Origin: Poronia punctata
Taxonomy: Eukaryota > Ascomycota > Sordariomycetes > Xylariales > Xylariaceae
DNA: 64,000 bases
Assembly: GCA_022579005.1 (NCBI GenBank)
Contig: MU401493.1
Location: 87,170 to 151,169, forward strand
Direction: 5' to 3'
Below the pieces are notes generated by a model that saw only the letters and a program-made list of their open reading frames with translations, was not told where the DNA came from and made no database searches. Below, piece by piece: positions 24,875 to 36,927 of the stretch. The first letter of the stretch is position 1. Each line of letters opens with the position of its first letter. The position numbers were made by a program, and so were the translations under genes.

Positions 24875-25762
24875 ATGGTCTCCAGCAACAATTCCAAGGC
24901 GGTCGAAGCCTTCACGTCCATTACCCACAAGGATACCTATCCCTTCATTTCTCCAGAGAAAACAAACCTTTCCGGAAAATCCGTCTTCATCGCCGGTGCA
25001 TCAAAGGGAATCGGCAGGGAAACAGCTTTGGCCTTTGCCCAGGCCGGCTGCAGCAGGATTGCCATAGGGGCACGATCCGACCTTTCTCCCCTGGTGCAAG
25101 AGCTAGAGAAGGCGGCGAAAGACGCCGGGAAGGCCGCACCCCACGTCATCTCGCTTCAGCTCGACGTGACGTCCGAGGACAGCGTTCGAGCCTCGGCGGA
25201 CAAAATCTCGCAACAATTCGGCGGCGCGTTAGACATCCTAATCTGTAACGCGGGATACCTGGAGAACTGGGTGCCGTTAGCCGAGTCGGACCCGACTGAG
25301 TGGTGGTCGACCTGGAATATCAACATCAAGGGCACATACATGCTGAATCGCTTCTTCATCCCCTTACTGCTGAAGAGCGAGACGAAGACGAGCATTGTGG
25401 TCTCGAGCTACGGTGCTCTGAATACCGTCCCGAGCGCCTCGTCCTATCAAACTACCAAGTTCGCCGTCTGTCGCCTGACCGAGTTCATCGCGACAGAGTA
25501 TGCGGCGCAGGGCCTCATCTGTTTCGCCACTCATCCAGGTGGCATCTTGACGAAGCTCGCTTCGAATATACCGAAACAATACTGGGACTTTCTCTCTGAC
25601 GAGCTGCCACTCCCTGCGCATACGTTTGTTTGGCTGAGCAGAGAGCGTAGGCCGTGGTTAAATGGGAGATTCATGAGTGTCACCTGGGATATGGAAGAAC
25701 TGGAGAAGAAGAAGGACCAGATTGTGGAGAAGGACCTCTTGAAATTCCGCATGACAATTTAG
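24875..25762 (+). CDS. Short-chain dehydrogenase/reductase (classical SDR)
   Basis: Intronless, 295 residues. Rossmann-fold marks in order: cofactor glycine motif GASKGIG at 41-47, an LDVTS acidic strand at about 96-100, NAG at 125-127, catalytic Ser178, and Tyr191-x-x-x-Lys195. A PGGILT segment follows the active site. A basic residue appears after the second strand (GARSDL), so NADP(H) is more likely than NAD(H), which is inference. The N-terminal 30 residues precede the usual SDR start and may be a fungal extension; no signal peptide. The substrate cannot be read from sequence. The neighbours are not biosynthetic genes, so there is no sign of a metabolite cluster. Confidence 0.9.
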   Translation: MVSSNNSKAVEAFTSITHKDTYPFISPEKTNLSGKSVFIAGASKGIGRETALAFAQAGCSRIAIGARSDLSPLVQELEKAAKDAGKAAPHVISLQLDVTSEDSVRASADKISQQFGGALDILICNAGYLENWVPLAESDPTEWWSTWNINIKGTYMLNRFFIPLLLKSETKTSIVVSSYGALNTVPSASSYQTTKFAVCRLTEFIATEYAAQGLICFATHPGGILTKLASNIPKQYWDFLSDELPLPAHTFVWLSRERRPWLNGRFMSVTWDMEELEKKKDQIVEKDLLKFRMTI

Positions 25763-26448
25763 ATAGATACCTTTACCACATTATACTATACAATATCGCC
25801 GGTGTAAATATCGTCTCTGTATCTGGATAGCCGTGGAATACACTTTGGGTGTACTCGTACCTATTAATATCGCTTTTGAGTTGATCTTCGCATCGTGTCA
25901 AGCTTGCAATATGCTGGTAGGTAGTCTGCTAAGTTAGGTAACAATGTTTGTTTACCTACGAGTACGTACATGTTACGTGATTGAGGAGCAATTCGTGGAT
26001 TGCTGCGGTTAGGGGTGGTATCGGAATTGGTACAAGTACAGTAGACAAACAGATGGGTTAACGTATCTGCGTTGTTGGTTGTAACTGGTACCTCACGCAT
26101 GCTAAAGGCCACCCCACCACTGTAGGGGCGCACGTAGGGACCAACCACAAATGCCGACTTGAGGGTTTAACGTTGGTACCAATTCTAGTATCTACATCCA
26201 TTGGCCAAAAATTATCATCCTTTTGCTAATCTTAATACTTTCTACGCTTCAATGATTCTTTCTCACTTCTTGTATTAACTTCTTGTACATTCTTTTTTCT
26301 GTACTGATAGACTTTATTTTTTTAATCCATTGCCTCTTTCTTCTACAGGCATATCCCCATTGCTTAGTTGTAAAGAGGTGAATGGCTATGATTATATCTT
26401 GAGTCCGCGCGTTGTCGGTTGTGCCACACTTTGTCCTGTTGGCCCGAA
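25763..26448. other. Intergenic, tandem (SDR 3' end to gpi13 promoter)
   Basis: About 690 bp. The last 200 bp are T/C-rich, as expected for the promoter and leader of the next gene. Confidence 0.6.
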
Positions 26449-29400
26449 ATGCCTCCCCCCCCTGCTCCGCGCCGTTCTAAGCCCGACGTCACCACGAGCG
26501 AATATAAGAAGATAGCGGGTGAATGGGCAAAGGCAAAGAAGATAAAAGATGCCAAGGATGTAGTAAAGAAGCGCGCCACGTCCGTGATGCCCGCGACACC
26601 CTTCAAACCCCCAAACCCACCCGCCGACGAAGCGCAACGTGCCGCAGTCGAACGCCGTCGAAAGTCGACTTTCGACAGCCGTTGTATATGGACCGTCGGT
26701 TTTTGGATATGGCTGCTTTGCATGCACGTCATAGGCATCTTTCTCTTCACCAGCGGGTTTCTCTTGACGAGACTGGTGCTAGATGAGCGCTCCGAATGTG
26801 CGCTTCCGCCGATCGAGCCGTTGTTAGAGTGGGAAGGGAGCGGCACTGTTGAAGGTGGTTGCTGGCATCCCAAGACCTTCAACAAGGCTGTCATTGTTGT
26901 CATTGATGCCCTGCGATACGATTTTACGATCCCGGTCGACGACGAGAGCAAAGCGGAAATCTACCACAACGCCTTCCCTTTCCTTTACGAATCGGCCGTC
27001 CAATCGCCCCACAACGCCCTGTTACTACCATTCATTGCCGATCCACCCACGAGCACATTACAGCGGTTGAAGGGGTTGACCACGGGGACGCTACCGACGT
27101 TTATTGATGTAGGCTCCAGTTTCTCCGGGACGGCCATTGAGGAGGACAACATTTTGATGCAGCTTCGGGAGCAAGGAAAGCGTATTGTTCATTTGGGCGA
27201 CGACACCTGGGTATCTCTGTTTCCCGATTATTTCCAGCCGAACATAAGCAAGGCATACGACAGCTTCAATGTATGGGACCTACACACCGTCGACAACGGG
27301 GTACTCGAGCACATATTCCCGCTCATGGGACCTGAACATAACGGCAAATGGGATGTCACGATAGGGCATCTCCTTGGTGTGGACCATGCGGGCCATCGGT
27401 ATGGGCCTAATCATCCGGCCATGACGGCCAAACTACAACAGATGGACGATTTCATTCGCCGATTGTCCGATAGTGTGGATGAGGATACCCTTCTCGTTGT
27501 AATGGGTGACCATGGGATGGACGGGAAGGGGGATCACGGCGGCGAGAGCGACGACGAGGTTGAAGCTGCCCTTTGGATGTACTCGAAGCGACCTGTCTTT
27601 GGCCGGACAAAAGCTGATTTCGTCACGCCACCAGCAACGGCCAAGATCCGACCTGTGAACCAGATTGACTTGGTCCCCACATTGGCTCTCCTTCTGGGAA
27701 TTCCTATCCCCTATAACAATCTGGGTCGCCCAATTGAAGAAGCGTTTGCGGGTATCAAGGGGGATGCCTGGGACCATCTTGCCGCTGCCTCCAGCGTTGC
27801 CTCGGCTGGCATCAACCGATATCAGGCATCATACTTTAAAGCCCGCGGGATTCAGCAGAGTTTTGCGCCGGGAACACCTGCGGCTCTTTGGAAAGATGCA
27901 AAAGATATGGCCAAGCCGGGCGCCAAAACACAAGACTGGACTTCTCTCTACGGCGCATTTACTGCTTACCAGGTGGAGACACTCAAAATCTGCAAGGATC
28001 TGTGGGCTCGTTTCAACGTGCCTAATATGATACTGGGAATTGTCGTCATGGCTTTGGGTGTCGTGGTTCTGCTTCTTTACGTGTCCCGGGATGAAGATGA
28101 AGACTTTGCCGTTCTTGACGACATGGAATTAGATCTTGCGGAAAAGACGCTAGAGCTTCAAGGTGCCTCGGCCGATGCGGAAGTCGCATCGTACAAGACA
28201 TTAACCAAAACCCTAGCCAAGTCTGGACTCGTGGGCGCATTAGGGGTCGGGTTTGTAAGCTCGGTGGCTGTTGCGTTGATTGACTCGGACGAATGGCTTC
28301 GGGCTGTTGCTGCGACGGCTATCGGAAGCATGGTAGCCGTTACTATCTCACTTCTCGGGCCTGGTGCCAAGAGTGTCCTAAATCTCGTACCAAACAATTT
28401 CTGGGGCTGGCTATCTGTCATCTTCACCGCTAGCCAGTCCATCGGCTTTGCCGCCAACTCGTACACCATCTGGGAAGACTCCATCTCCCTATTTTTCCTC
28501 ACAACATTCGGGATAGCCAGTGCCGTGGCTGCGCTTCGACGGCCCACCTTCCGTGAGCGGGCTATGGGCTTATACCATGCGCTACTATTCGCTGTTCTCA
28601 GTCGAGTGGTGTCCTTTTCGAAACTCTGCAGAGAGGAGCAGATGCCCTACTGCGAATCGACCTACTACGCATCGGCCAACTCGTCGACATCGGCACCATG
28701 GCAACTCGTAGTGCCCTTTGTCGTCTTTCTCGTTCTCCCCTCCGTCATCAAATCATACATGCAGGCAACCCGATCCCACGAAGGCCTTGCCCCGATGTGG
28801 ATTGATTTTGCATTCCGGGGCGCCCTCTTCCTCTCGGCAGCATACTGGGCACTGGACGCAGCAAGTAACGCCGGATGGCTTACTTCTCTCACGGAGACAA
28901 CATTCAAGACAATCCACGTGTCGGTGGCCCAAAGTGTCCTCGCTCTGGCCCTCGTAGCTGGATCGACGGCCTTTATCTGGGCACCTCCATGTGTCTCCAT
29001 CATCACGAGTTCTGCCAATCGCCGCACCGCCCAGGTAACTGTTCTCGGCTACGGCAATGCGAACGGCGCCCGGTATATCCTACTGCCAATCAACATTGCG
29101 TGTGCTTGTATTCTTCTCTCGAAACCCATGGGAAGTGGCGCCATAGCCATCATGGTATGGCAGGTGCTCGCTTTGGCAGAGATACTAGATGTCAACGGCA
29201 TTGCGGCTGAAACGATAGGCCCAGTAACCCTAGCAGTACTGGGCAACTACCATTACTTCAAGACAGGTCACCAAGCCGTACTCTCCTCTATCCAGTGGGA
29301 TTCTGCTTTCATCCCCCTATTCACCATCCGCTACCCCTGGAGTCCCATCATTGTGGCCCTCAACCACTTTGCGGGACAGATCGTTGCTTGCGTCGCACTC

Positions 29401-29688
29401 CCACTGCTCGTCTTATGGAAGACGTCCCCCAGACGTAAGGGTGTGCTTGAGACCGTGAGCCGCGCTCTCGGCATATTCATCGCATATTATGCCGTCGAGA
29501 GCCTGGCGACCATGGCATGGGCAGGACATCTCCGACGCCACCTCATGCTCTACCGCGTCTTTAGCCCGCGGTATATGATGGCGGCGGCCGTCTTGTTGAT
29601 TGTCGATCTCGTAGGCATTTTTGTGGCATTGCTGGGTGTAAGGACGACCGTACTCGCTATAGGTGACGTCTTTGGATACGCGGATTAG
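26449..29688 (+). CDS. GPI13: GPI ethanolamine phosphate transferase 3 (Gpi13/PIG-O)
   Basis: Intronless, 1079 residues from the ATG at 26449; the frame is open a little further upstream but only through a TTG. The enzyme adds ethanolamine phosphate to the third mannose of the GPI precursor in the ER, the group later joined to proteins. Seen here: basic cytosolic N-terminus, transmembrane helix at about 84-105, then a luminal alkaline-phosphatase-like domain with VVIDALRYDF (metal-site Asp about 153), LKGLTTGTLPTF (nucleophile Thr region), and GDHGMDGKGDHGG (about 353 on), all typical of the PIG-N/PIG-O/PIG-G family. Many hydrophobic helices fill the C-terminal half, as usual. The length and the ERSECA and CWHPKTF segments after the first helix fit PIG-O best. 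Confidence 0.93.
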   Translation: MPPPPAPRRSKPDVTTSEYKKIAGEWAKAKKIKDAKDVVKKRATSVMPATPFKPPNPPADEAQRAAVERRRKSTFDSRCIWTVGFWIWLLCMHVIGIFLFTSGFLLTRLVLDERSECALPPIEPLLEWEGSGTVEGGCWHPKTFNKAVIVVIDALRYDFTIPVDDESKAEIYHNAFPFLYESAVQSPHNALLLPFIADPPTSTLQRLKGLTTGTLPTFIDVGSSFSGTAIEEDNILMQLREQGKRIVHLGDDTWVSLFPDYFQPNISKAYDSFNVWDLHTVDNGVLEHIFPLMGPEHNGKWDVTIGHLLGVDHAGHRYGPNHPAMTAKLQQMDDFIRRLSDSVDEDTLLVVMGDHGMDGKGDHGGESDDEVEAALWMYSKRPVFGRTKADFVTPPATAKIRPVNQIDLVPTLALLLGIPIPYNNLGRPIEEAFAGIKGDAWDHLAAASSVASAGINRYQASYFKARGIQQSFAPGTPAALWKDAKDMAKPGAKTQDWTSLYGAFTAYQVETLKICKDLWARFNVPNMILGIVVMALGVVVLLLYVSRDEDEDFAVLDDMELDLAEKTLELQGASADAEVASYKTLTKTLAKSGLVGALGVGFVSSVAVALIDSDEWLRAVAATAIGSMVAVTISLLGPGAKSVLNLVPNNFWGWLSVIFTASQSIGFAANSYTIWEDSISLFFLTTFGIASAVAALRRPTFRERAMGLYHALLFAVLSRVVSFSKLCREEQMPYCESTYYASANSSTSAPWQLVVPFVVFLVLPSVIKSYMQATRSHEGLAPMWIDFAFRGALFLSAAYWALDAASNAGWLTSLTETTFKTIHVSVAQSVLALALVAGSTAFIWAPPCVSIITSSANRRTAQVTVLGYGNANGARYILLPINIACACILLSKPMGSGAIAIMVWQVLALAEILDVNGIAAETIGPVTLAVLGNYHYFKTGHQAVLSSIQWDSAFIPLFTIRYPWSPIIVALNHFAGQIVACVALPLLVLWKTSPRRKGVLETVSRALGIFIAYYAVESLATMAWAGHLRRHLMLYRVFSPRYMMAAAVLLIVDLVGIFVALLGVRTTVLAIGDVFGYAD

Positions 29689-30638
29689 ATAATCACCTTG
29701 TATATAGGTATCTGGGAAGACCCAGGCATGCATTACACAAAATGCTCGTAAAATCTGGAAAAATGAAAATAAAATGTACATGACATATTGACGACTACCT
29801 ATATTCTTTCCTTGGGTGAATATATATATGCAAGATGCTTTGTGGTCTTCGCCGTCTACTCCACGTGACGACGGATACAAGGCAAAGGGAAATGACAAAT
29901 CATTCCTCATATTTATAATTCCTCGTCAATCCTACAGCGCAAGAGCATGGAGTTATATGTTCATGTTTATGTATTTGTATATATATACCTATATCGTAAA
30001 ATGGGTAGTAAATATGTACAAGAAAAATGTATAGTAGATGAAAAAGACAAGTTATTGTCAGGTAAAGGTGATGTGAGGTTGTTTATGTAAAGTAGGTAGG
30101 GTAGGTATCTCTTCTTCTTCTTCGTTTCCGCGTCTTACTTATATGTATCTGCGTCAACGTGACCCATGCATATATATGTGTATATTCCTGATGTTTTTGA
30201 TAATGAGAACATAGGAAGGAAGGAAGGGATATTAGAGATGTAATGTGTAGTAGAGAGAGGGGGGGGAGGGGGGTATCATGACCGTCTGTCTGTCTATAAT
30301 GGACGGAAAAAAAAACCCCCCATAAAAGAAATTTCGCTGCCGGCTTTCGCTTGAATGGATATGGATATGGATATCTTGTATAAGAGTCTTGTCGAGGGTC
30401 GAGCAAAACAAGAAAAAAGAAAAAAGGAAAAGAAAAAGAATTCGAGTCGCTTGCTAAAAAGAAATAAAAATGTCCAAAAGACATATTAGAATCCGGTTTC
30501 CAAAACCCTCTCCCCCCTTTCCAAAAAGAAGATTGTGTCCCTCTTTTCCCTTTTCGTCCCTGTCTTATCCCATGACACCGTTTCGATTTTTCTCTCTCTT
30601 TGTTATTTCGCTGTCTGTCTGTCCCTTTCGGAGAGACG
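29689..30638. other. Intergenic, convergent 3' ends
   Basis: About 950 bp holding the gpi13 3' UTR and that of the opposite GPI-anchored protein gene. AT-rich, with TATA repeats near 29980, a G run near 30261 and an A-rich stretch at 30405-30440. TGTATATA occurs at 29699-29706 and 29976-29983 on the plus strand. Confidence 0.6.
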
Positions 30639-32084
30639 TTATATTATCCAACGCGCCAAAACAGCAAATAAAAACGACAACAACAAAACCGCCGAATTCG
30701 AACCGGACAACGCAGCAGCAGCACCAGAATCAGCAGTAACAGCCAACTCGGTACCGACGAAATCCGGCCCACACTCGGCATTAATCTGGCTCGCGGCTCC
30801 CGGGTACGAATAGACAATCTCGGCCTTTCGATTCGCCGTCGCGTCCTGATAAAACTCCATCGTCTTCCTCGTGCAATAGCCGCACGCGGGCGCGGACGTG
30901 TCGGGCAGGGTATGGTTGAGCGGTAAGTAGTACAGGTAAGCGTTCGAGGCGGTGCTGCGGTTCGTCACGGCGCTCGCGAAACAATATGTCGGCGGGGACA
31001 CGTCTTTGTTCAGGAGACAGGTGGCGTGGTAGACGGTCGGATAGGTGCGCATCCCGCGGTAGGCGTCCACCACGAGGGCGTTGCCCTTTTCGTATTCGGA
31101 GCCGCAGGTCGAGGGGTCGAGAAGGCGGGAGGCTAATGCGTCGAAGTAGGCGGTGCACGAGGTTACGTTGGATGTGCAGGCCGCGTCGAGGGTGCGGGTT
31201 ATTTGGAAAAAGGACTTTTGCGCTTCGAAGAATGAGCGGGAGCCCTGTGGCAGTCAGTCATTGTTGTTAGTCACGGTTTTAGGGGTTTGGTTGTTTGATT
31301 GATTGAGTGATTGATTCCCCCCGAGTCATGTAAATTCCGGGGTTGAAAGCTTCCAAATTCGTGGGGTTCCTCCTTCCTTCTTTCCTTCCTTCCTCACACC
31401 AAAAAGAAAATCGGCATGTTTTCCCCGTATCACTTACCTGAAGAAGTAGCGAAACCGGGTAACACGATTTAAACGTCGGGTCAGACAAGAAGGCGTTGAT
31501 GAAGTTGGGACACGTTTGATCGTTGGAGAAATTGGCAGCTAATGCGCCGTCGAAAGGGCTCGGGAGAGGACTTGCGGATTCGGTCGGTGTATCGTCTTTC
31601 GTAGATGTCGGCTCGTCTTTTTCATCATCTTCTCGTCCGCCGCTACCTCCACTTCCTCCTCCTCCTCCTCCTCCTCCTCGCCGATAAAGATCCCCGGAAA
31701 TCGTCTCCTCTTCCGACATGATGCGCCAACGACCTTCAACAAAGACGGGTATTCGTGTATCGATTAATAAAAATGAGTCTATTTCCGTCGTCGTCGTTTT
31801 TCCTTCTTCTCCGGATATTATTCCTATAATTATTGTCTCAGTCGCAAAAAAAAAAATTCAATTGTCGCAAAACACAATAACACACGCTATGATGAGGTTA
31901 TATGTGGAGAAAAAGAAGAAGAAGAAGAAGAAGAAGATCGTTGGGTGCGCTCGCCGGGAGAGAGGAGAGCGGAGAGCGGAGAGCGAGCGAATGATAATAA
32001 GGGAAATTTACACGTACCTGAAGAAAAGGCGGTGCTCAGGAACACCCAAGAGCAAATGAGAAGGATGATCATTGCCCTCTGCAT
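30639..32084 (-). CDS. GPI-anchored, cysteine-rich conserved fungal protein (DUF7729-like)
   Basis: Three exons in transcript order, 32018-32084, 31438-31823 and 30639-31244, give 352 residues. Exon 1 supplies the signal peptide (MIILLICSWVFLSTAFSS); an ATG at 31719 would drop it, so I prefer the spliced start. A disordered region with a poly-Gly run and an acidic stretch follows. The conserved domain starts at TCPNFINAFLSDPTFKSC and has about ten cysteines and several N-glycosylation sites (NFS, NVT, NRS, NHT). The C-terminus is a small-residue site followed by SAVLLLSFLFAVLARWII, a classic GPI-attachment signal. From memory this matches a fungal cell-surface family, DUF7729, of unknown function. 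The 194-nt first intron is longer than its neighbours and is the least certain part. Confidence 0.75.
31655..31679 (-). repeat. CCT trinucleotide repeat encoding poly-Gly
   Basis: CCT units on the plus strand translate as Gly on the minus strand, inside the disordered segment after the signal peptide. Length is likely to vary between strains. Confidence 0.7.
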
Positions 32085-35000
32085 CCTGTCGGATTTGGAC
32101 CCGGACAAGGGGGACCCGTTTTGCTCAAAATAAAATGGTAATACGAAAATCCTTGGCCCGCTTTGCTTTGCGCGCTGTAACTGATGCTGGTTAGAGCCGA
32201 AATCTCACTTGTGGACCGAACCAAACGAACAAAGGAACAAGAGATCGTCAGATCTATGGGTTTATGTTTTGCTCCCCGTTTACGATACTGGTACAATAGA
32301 CTAAACTTCTAGATAGGTAGGTATATTACTTACCCGACGCTATCTAGACCAGGGACAGATGGGGTTGAGGATCGGATCGGCTCGGATCTAATGGCTGTTC
32401 GTTCAAAGGAAGAATGAATTGTGGATTATGTCGGTCGGTGGAACGTTGAACTTGAACATTACTGGCAACGGCACAGCATACCGATCGATGTCGTGTAAGT
32501 CTTTTCTGGGGTGGGAAACTTTTGTCTGACGTCGTTGGGAATCCGTAACATTCTCTTTGCAGACGACTCCTTTTGGCGCACGAGTCCGACGTCAATGTCG
32601 ATGTCGATGTCGATGTCGATTCGAGCCTTGAGTGCAATATCGATTAAAGCTGGAAGGAGTTTTCGATGGGTTAGGACCGTATATATGTTCCCAGTTCGAA
32701 AGAGAGGATATCGGCGCCTCGTTTTATTTGTATTTTCGTCTTCGTCCTTGCACTACTCTTTGCAATTTGTGAATTTCGTAGGCAATAAGATAAGTAGATT
32801 GTTTATCACCGCGGATGCTGGATATGAGCTATTATAGAACCAAACTATAAGACGACAAGGTCGATGAATGACGGCTAAAATAAAAGAAGCGGGAGGGAAA
32901 CAAAGGATTATTATCCCCCTCTCTCGTATCGCTCAAGATAGACCACCGGAGAAGTAGGGACAGACGGGGTATAAAGGCCGTGAGGGGTTTCGGCGAGGAG
33001 AAAACGGGGTACCTACAGTAAGTACGGGTAGAGAGGTGTTGATAAGGAACGGAAAAGAGAAAGGGTGGAATGAACGAGGGGTAAGGCAGGAAATACAGTA
33101 CTCCCTAATTAACTATAATTTAAAAGATGGAAAAGAACGATGACAGTTTTCTGTCAACCCAAGCCTTGTTATTCTATAATTGATCTTGTTATGTCTACCT
33201 ACCTACTTGTATCTATATTATACCTACGAGTAGACTAGAGGTGTCTATATAAGCGCATTATTGGGACTCGGAGAAGGGGGGGGAGTGTTTTATTCTTTGA
33301 TTCGTTCTCGTTCCACACCTTGATTAACTTGATTCTGCCCGTATCTCCGGTTAGGTATGCATTATGAGATTTTACGTGTAGAATGAGACCTACTCGACAT
33401 TGTTGTTACCCCCCATGTGTCTTGTCTGTCTTGGGGCTGATGCCTACGAGTAGACAAAACTCTCCAAGAAATCTTATTATTAAAATGTTCCAGAAACGGA
33501 CGAGCTTCCGGTGGGGTAAAGGATCCTCGAACTAGACTAGAGCCCCGAACTAAACCAACAAGGAACGGTTCTAGGCCCGGCGTTTTCCTAGTTGTGACTT
33601 GGAAAAGTAGGTAGGTATTTTACGCGGATTGTCAAATTCGAAGCGAGGAGCCAATCAAGGTTTGATCAAGACGAACCTGTTTTTGGCCAAGAAGTTTGGA
33701 TGCACTGAGCCAAATCGGGATGGGACGGATGGACATGGGGGTCTGAACTGGCCATCTTGTGTGTACCATTTGTAATACCTACCTGTCGTGAATCGTGATA
33801 CAACCTTATAACCTTTGGCATACCTACTTCTTTCTGTACCTGGAATAAAATACTACCCAAGAAAGAAAATATAAAAGGCTATATCAGGCAATCAAGGTGT
33901 ATGCCGCCGCCCACACACCGTCGTAGCGACGACTCTCCAATGGCCCGATAAGACACCACCCTTCCTAGTTACCTTGCGCGGCCAATCAATAGATATACTT
34001 ATATAATTCGAAGTTGCAAAATAGTTATTTCTACGAGTATACCAGGCCAGCGAGGTGTAAGGTGGTGTGGTGAGTGACTCTGGGGCGCGGCACATTACCA
34101 TTTCGTCGCTGGGTCGTTTCTTGTCAATTTCATTACGTGCATGATACATGTAGGTAGGTACCTATGCGCAAACATACCTGCCTCACACGGTTACGTACCT
34201 GCATCTGCATCTCAGACATTTGACCTTTGCGCACGTATCCATCCTTTATCAGCTGTAAGAAAAGGCGATTTTTAAAGACATGTCATCTATCATTTTAATA
34301 ATTACCTGAAGAAGAAGATGAATGCCGGCCTCTTCAACCGAGTCGTAAGGCTGGCCTGGCAGGCCCCCGCTGGATGGATGGTGTAATTACAAGCCCGCCG
34401 CCACCAAGCTGCAGGTAAGCAGAAGGACTAGCCAATCATGTAACTGTTCCTGCGTTGTTGGCTTGGGGGCGGGCGTAGACGGGCTGTGAATCTCTTGTTG
34501 TTTACTTTTTTTTTTTACACGAGAGGTATTATTTCACTTGTATGTATACTAATAGAAGAATCATTACTTGTATCGTAGACTATACTTGTATCTCGTTAGG
34601 GAAGAAAACCGTTGCCATGACCTAACCTACACGTACAGTGTACGAGTAGAAATTCATCTCCTAACATCTCTATATAATCTATATTTAGGTGGTCTAACAA
34701 CCTATATTAACCTGCTGCACTAGAATGTAAACAATCTTACTAAATCTAGTTTTGTACTTAGTGCCTAGAACTATTGGCCTGGCTACAGATCCGTCATTGC
34801 TACATTCATGCGGTTCAGGGCGGGAGGCTAAATTTTCTCCAAGGTTATTAGTCTGTTAATCCGCCAGCTTGGATTGCTCATTTCCCCTGAAGCTGCAGCT
34901 GAACGTTGTACTCAGACATCTCACTACATATACATGTACACGTAGATAGGCTACCTGCTGAATCTATAAGGTGATCTGCTGCTCACTCGACAGATAGAAT

Positions 35001-36927
35001 AATCAAGATCATGTACGGTACGGGTAAATCTCCCCATGTTGAAATATTCATGATGCTACCTATTTTTCTACTTCATCTGTCATCTGCTACTAAAAAAAAA
35101 AGATAAAAAAGTTAAGCAGTCTGCAAGATACGCGGACGGCGAGGAATGTCCTACGCGTAAAAAGTACGTGTACGTGTACTCGTAGATTAGAAAATCAACC
35201 TTGTTACCTTTTATTACCTAGCGTAGAGACCTAATTAACCCAAGGTTAGTTTAGTTTAGACTAGCTCAGATCTCGATCTCTAGCCCCCTTTGTTAAAGTA
35301 CGAGTATGCGTACGAGTATAGGTACATACACTTGTTACAAATTGGGGCGGCATACTACGTCCGAGTTTGTATGCTCCCATCACAAGAAAGGCGCAGATAA
35401 CTCTCAACAGAGTTTCAAAAGTGTTTGCAATACCTAACTACCAGACATCTTAAACCTACTCGTACAAGCAAGTCACCAAAGTACGTTTATGACCAGAAGA
35501 GAAGGCTGCAACGCATCTCTAGTCCTGAAACTGAGAGCAAACGAACGAAACGTATCAGGCGAAGCATCGAATCCAATCTAGGTACTACCTGCTACTCGGC
35601 AAGAAGAAGACGCCTCATCCTACCTACTTTACTTACCGATGCCTGCCGGCTTGCATTGCATTGTTTGCTTGCTTGCTTAACCGACCACGTATTTATTTGT
35701 AGGTACTACAAGACGTCCTCTTTTAATAATCCCGATTCTTCTAGCGAGCGAGTTTGTACGGTAGGTAACACGCGCGGCTGAATCGTCTTGTCTCTCATCA
35801 TCATCAACGGGTGTTACTATATTGATCGTCACTTTTCTACGGGCGATTTAAGGGGATATATGAGGTTTGTTTCATCGCACCTCGCACCCTATCTACATAT
35901 CTAGGTATTCAGTGTTGTTTCGCTCCTTCTCTTCTAGGATTCAAGTTTTTTTTTAAAAAATACCTGTTTTGGGGGTAGCAGATGTGTCTGTCTATCCACG
36001 TAGTAGTATCGTGGAAGTTAGGTAGGTATTTTTTCATGTCGATATTTACTTCCTCCTATGTAGTTGGATATGTACAATTATGCAAAGACATGCTCAAGCG
36101 AGAACACATGTCACATAGGATGATAGGAATAAGGTGCGTGTGCGTGTGTGTGTGTGTTGTACAACTTCAAGTCCGTCTGTGAAATCGCGGGTATTGGCAT
36201 GAGGAGCCGAGGGGTGACGGGTTTTTTTTTCCCCTTCTTTTATCTTCCTTCTTCCTTTTCTTGCTTAGATCCCGATTTGAAGGGTAGTTGCAGGAAAGGC
36301 TTTGAAACAAACTTCGCTTGATAATTGTTCAGCTGTTTTTTAAGCAGCAATCATTCGCAGCCGGACGGGATAGTATGACGGGATTGATTGATTGACAAAC
36401 GCGGGAAAGGGAGGAAGAAGGTTGGAAGGAAGGAAGGAAGGATAGATGCTCTCGGTTTGTATACTGCCTTATTATCTTGTACAATGGTATGCGTTTGTCT
36501 GGATACATACCTAAGGAGGTAGGTAAGCTAGTTTACGGTTACGTGTGTGTCTATGTGATTTGAGCGGATCATATATTATCGAGTTCATAGAAAAATAACT
36601 CCTCATCTAACCTACAATTGGACATCATGAACGTATGGGGTGAGTTTGAGTACCGTAAAAAAAAACCAAAGAAGACAGAGCGAGTGTATATGTCTATGTA
36701 CTGTGCAAGGGCAGGCAGGCAGTTGCGACGGACAGAAAAACCACAACGTACTTCATCTGCCACTCAGAAAACCTCCCAGTGTCCTATGTAACATTCAAAC
36801 GCCTCGCGAATGCTATCCAAAAATATCAAATTTCTTCCCCTAAATTTAATTCCAATGAGATGGTCATGATGATAATAAAAAACAAAAACAAAACATGCGC
36901 TCCACTATATAAACAATTGCAAATGAT
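32085..36927. other. Long gene-free interval
   Basis: About 4.8 kb between the start of the GPI-anchored gene and the stop of the ABC transporter, both leftward. It contains the first gene's promoter, a run of GTCGAT units near 32592-32621, GGAA repeats near 36421, and at least six TACGAGTA/TACTCGTA octamers. No ORF resembles a known protein. Confidence 0.55.

Noticed and set aside
26419..26448. Upstream extension of Gpi13
   Set aside because: It begins at TTG and adds residues with no family resemblance; the ATG at 26449 is a normal start.
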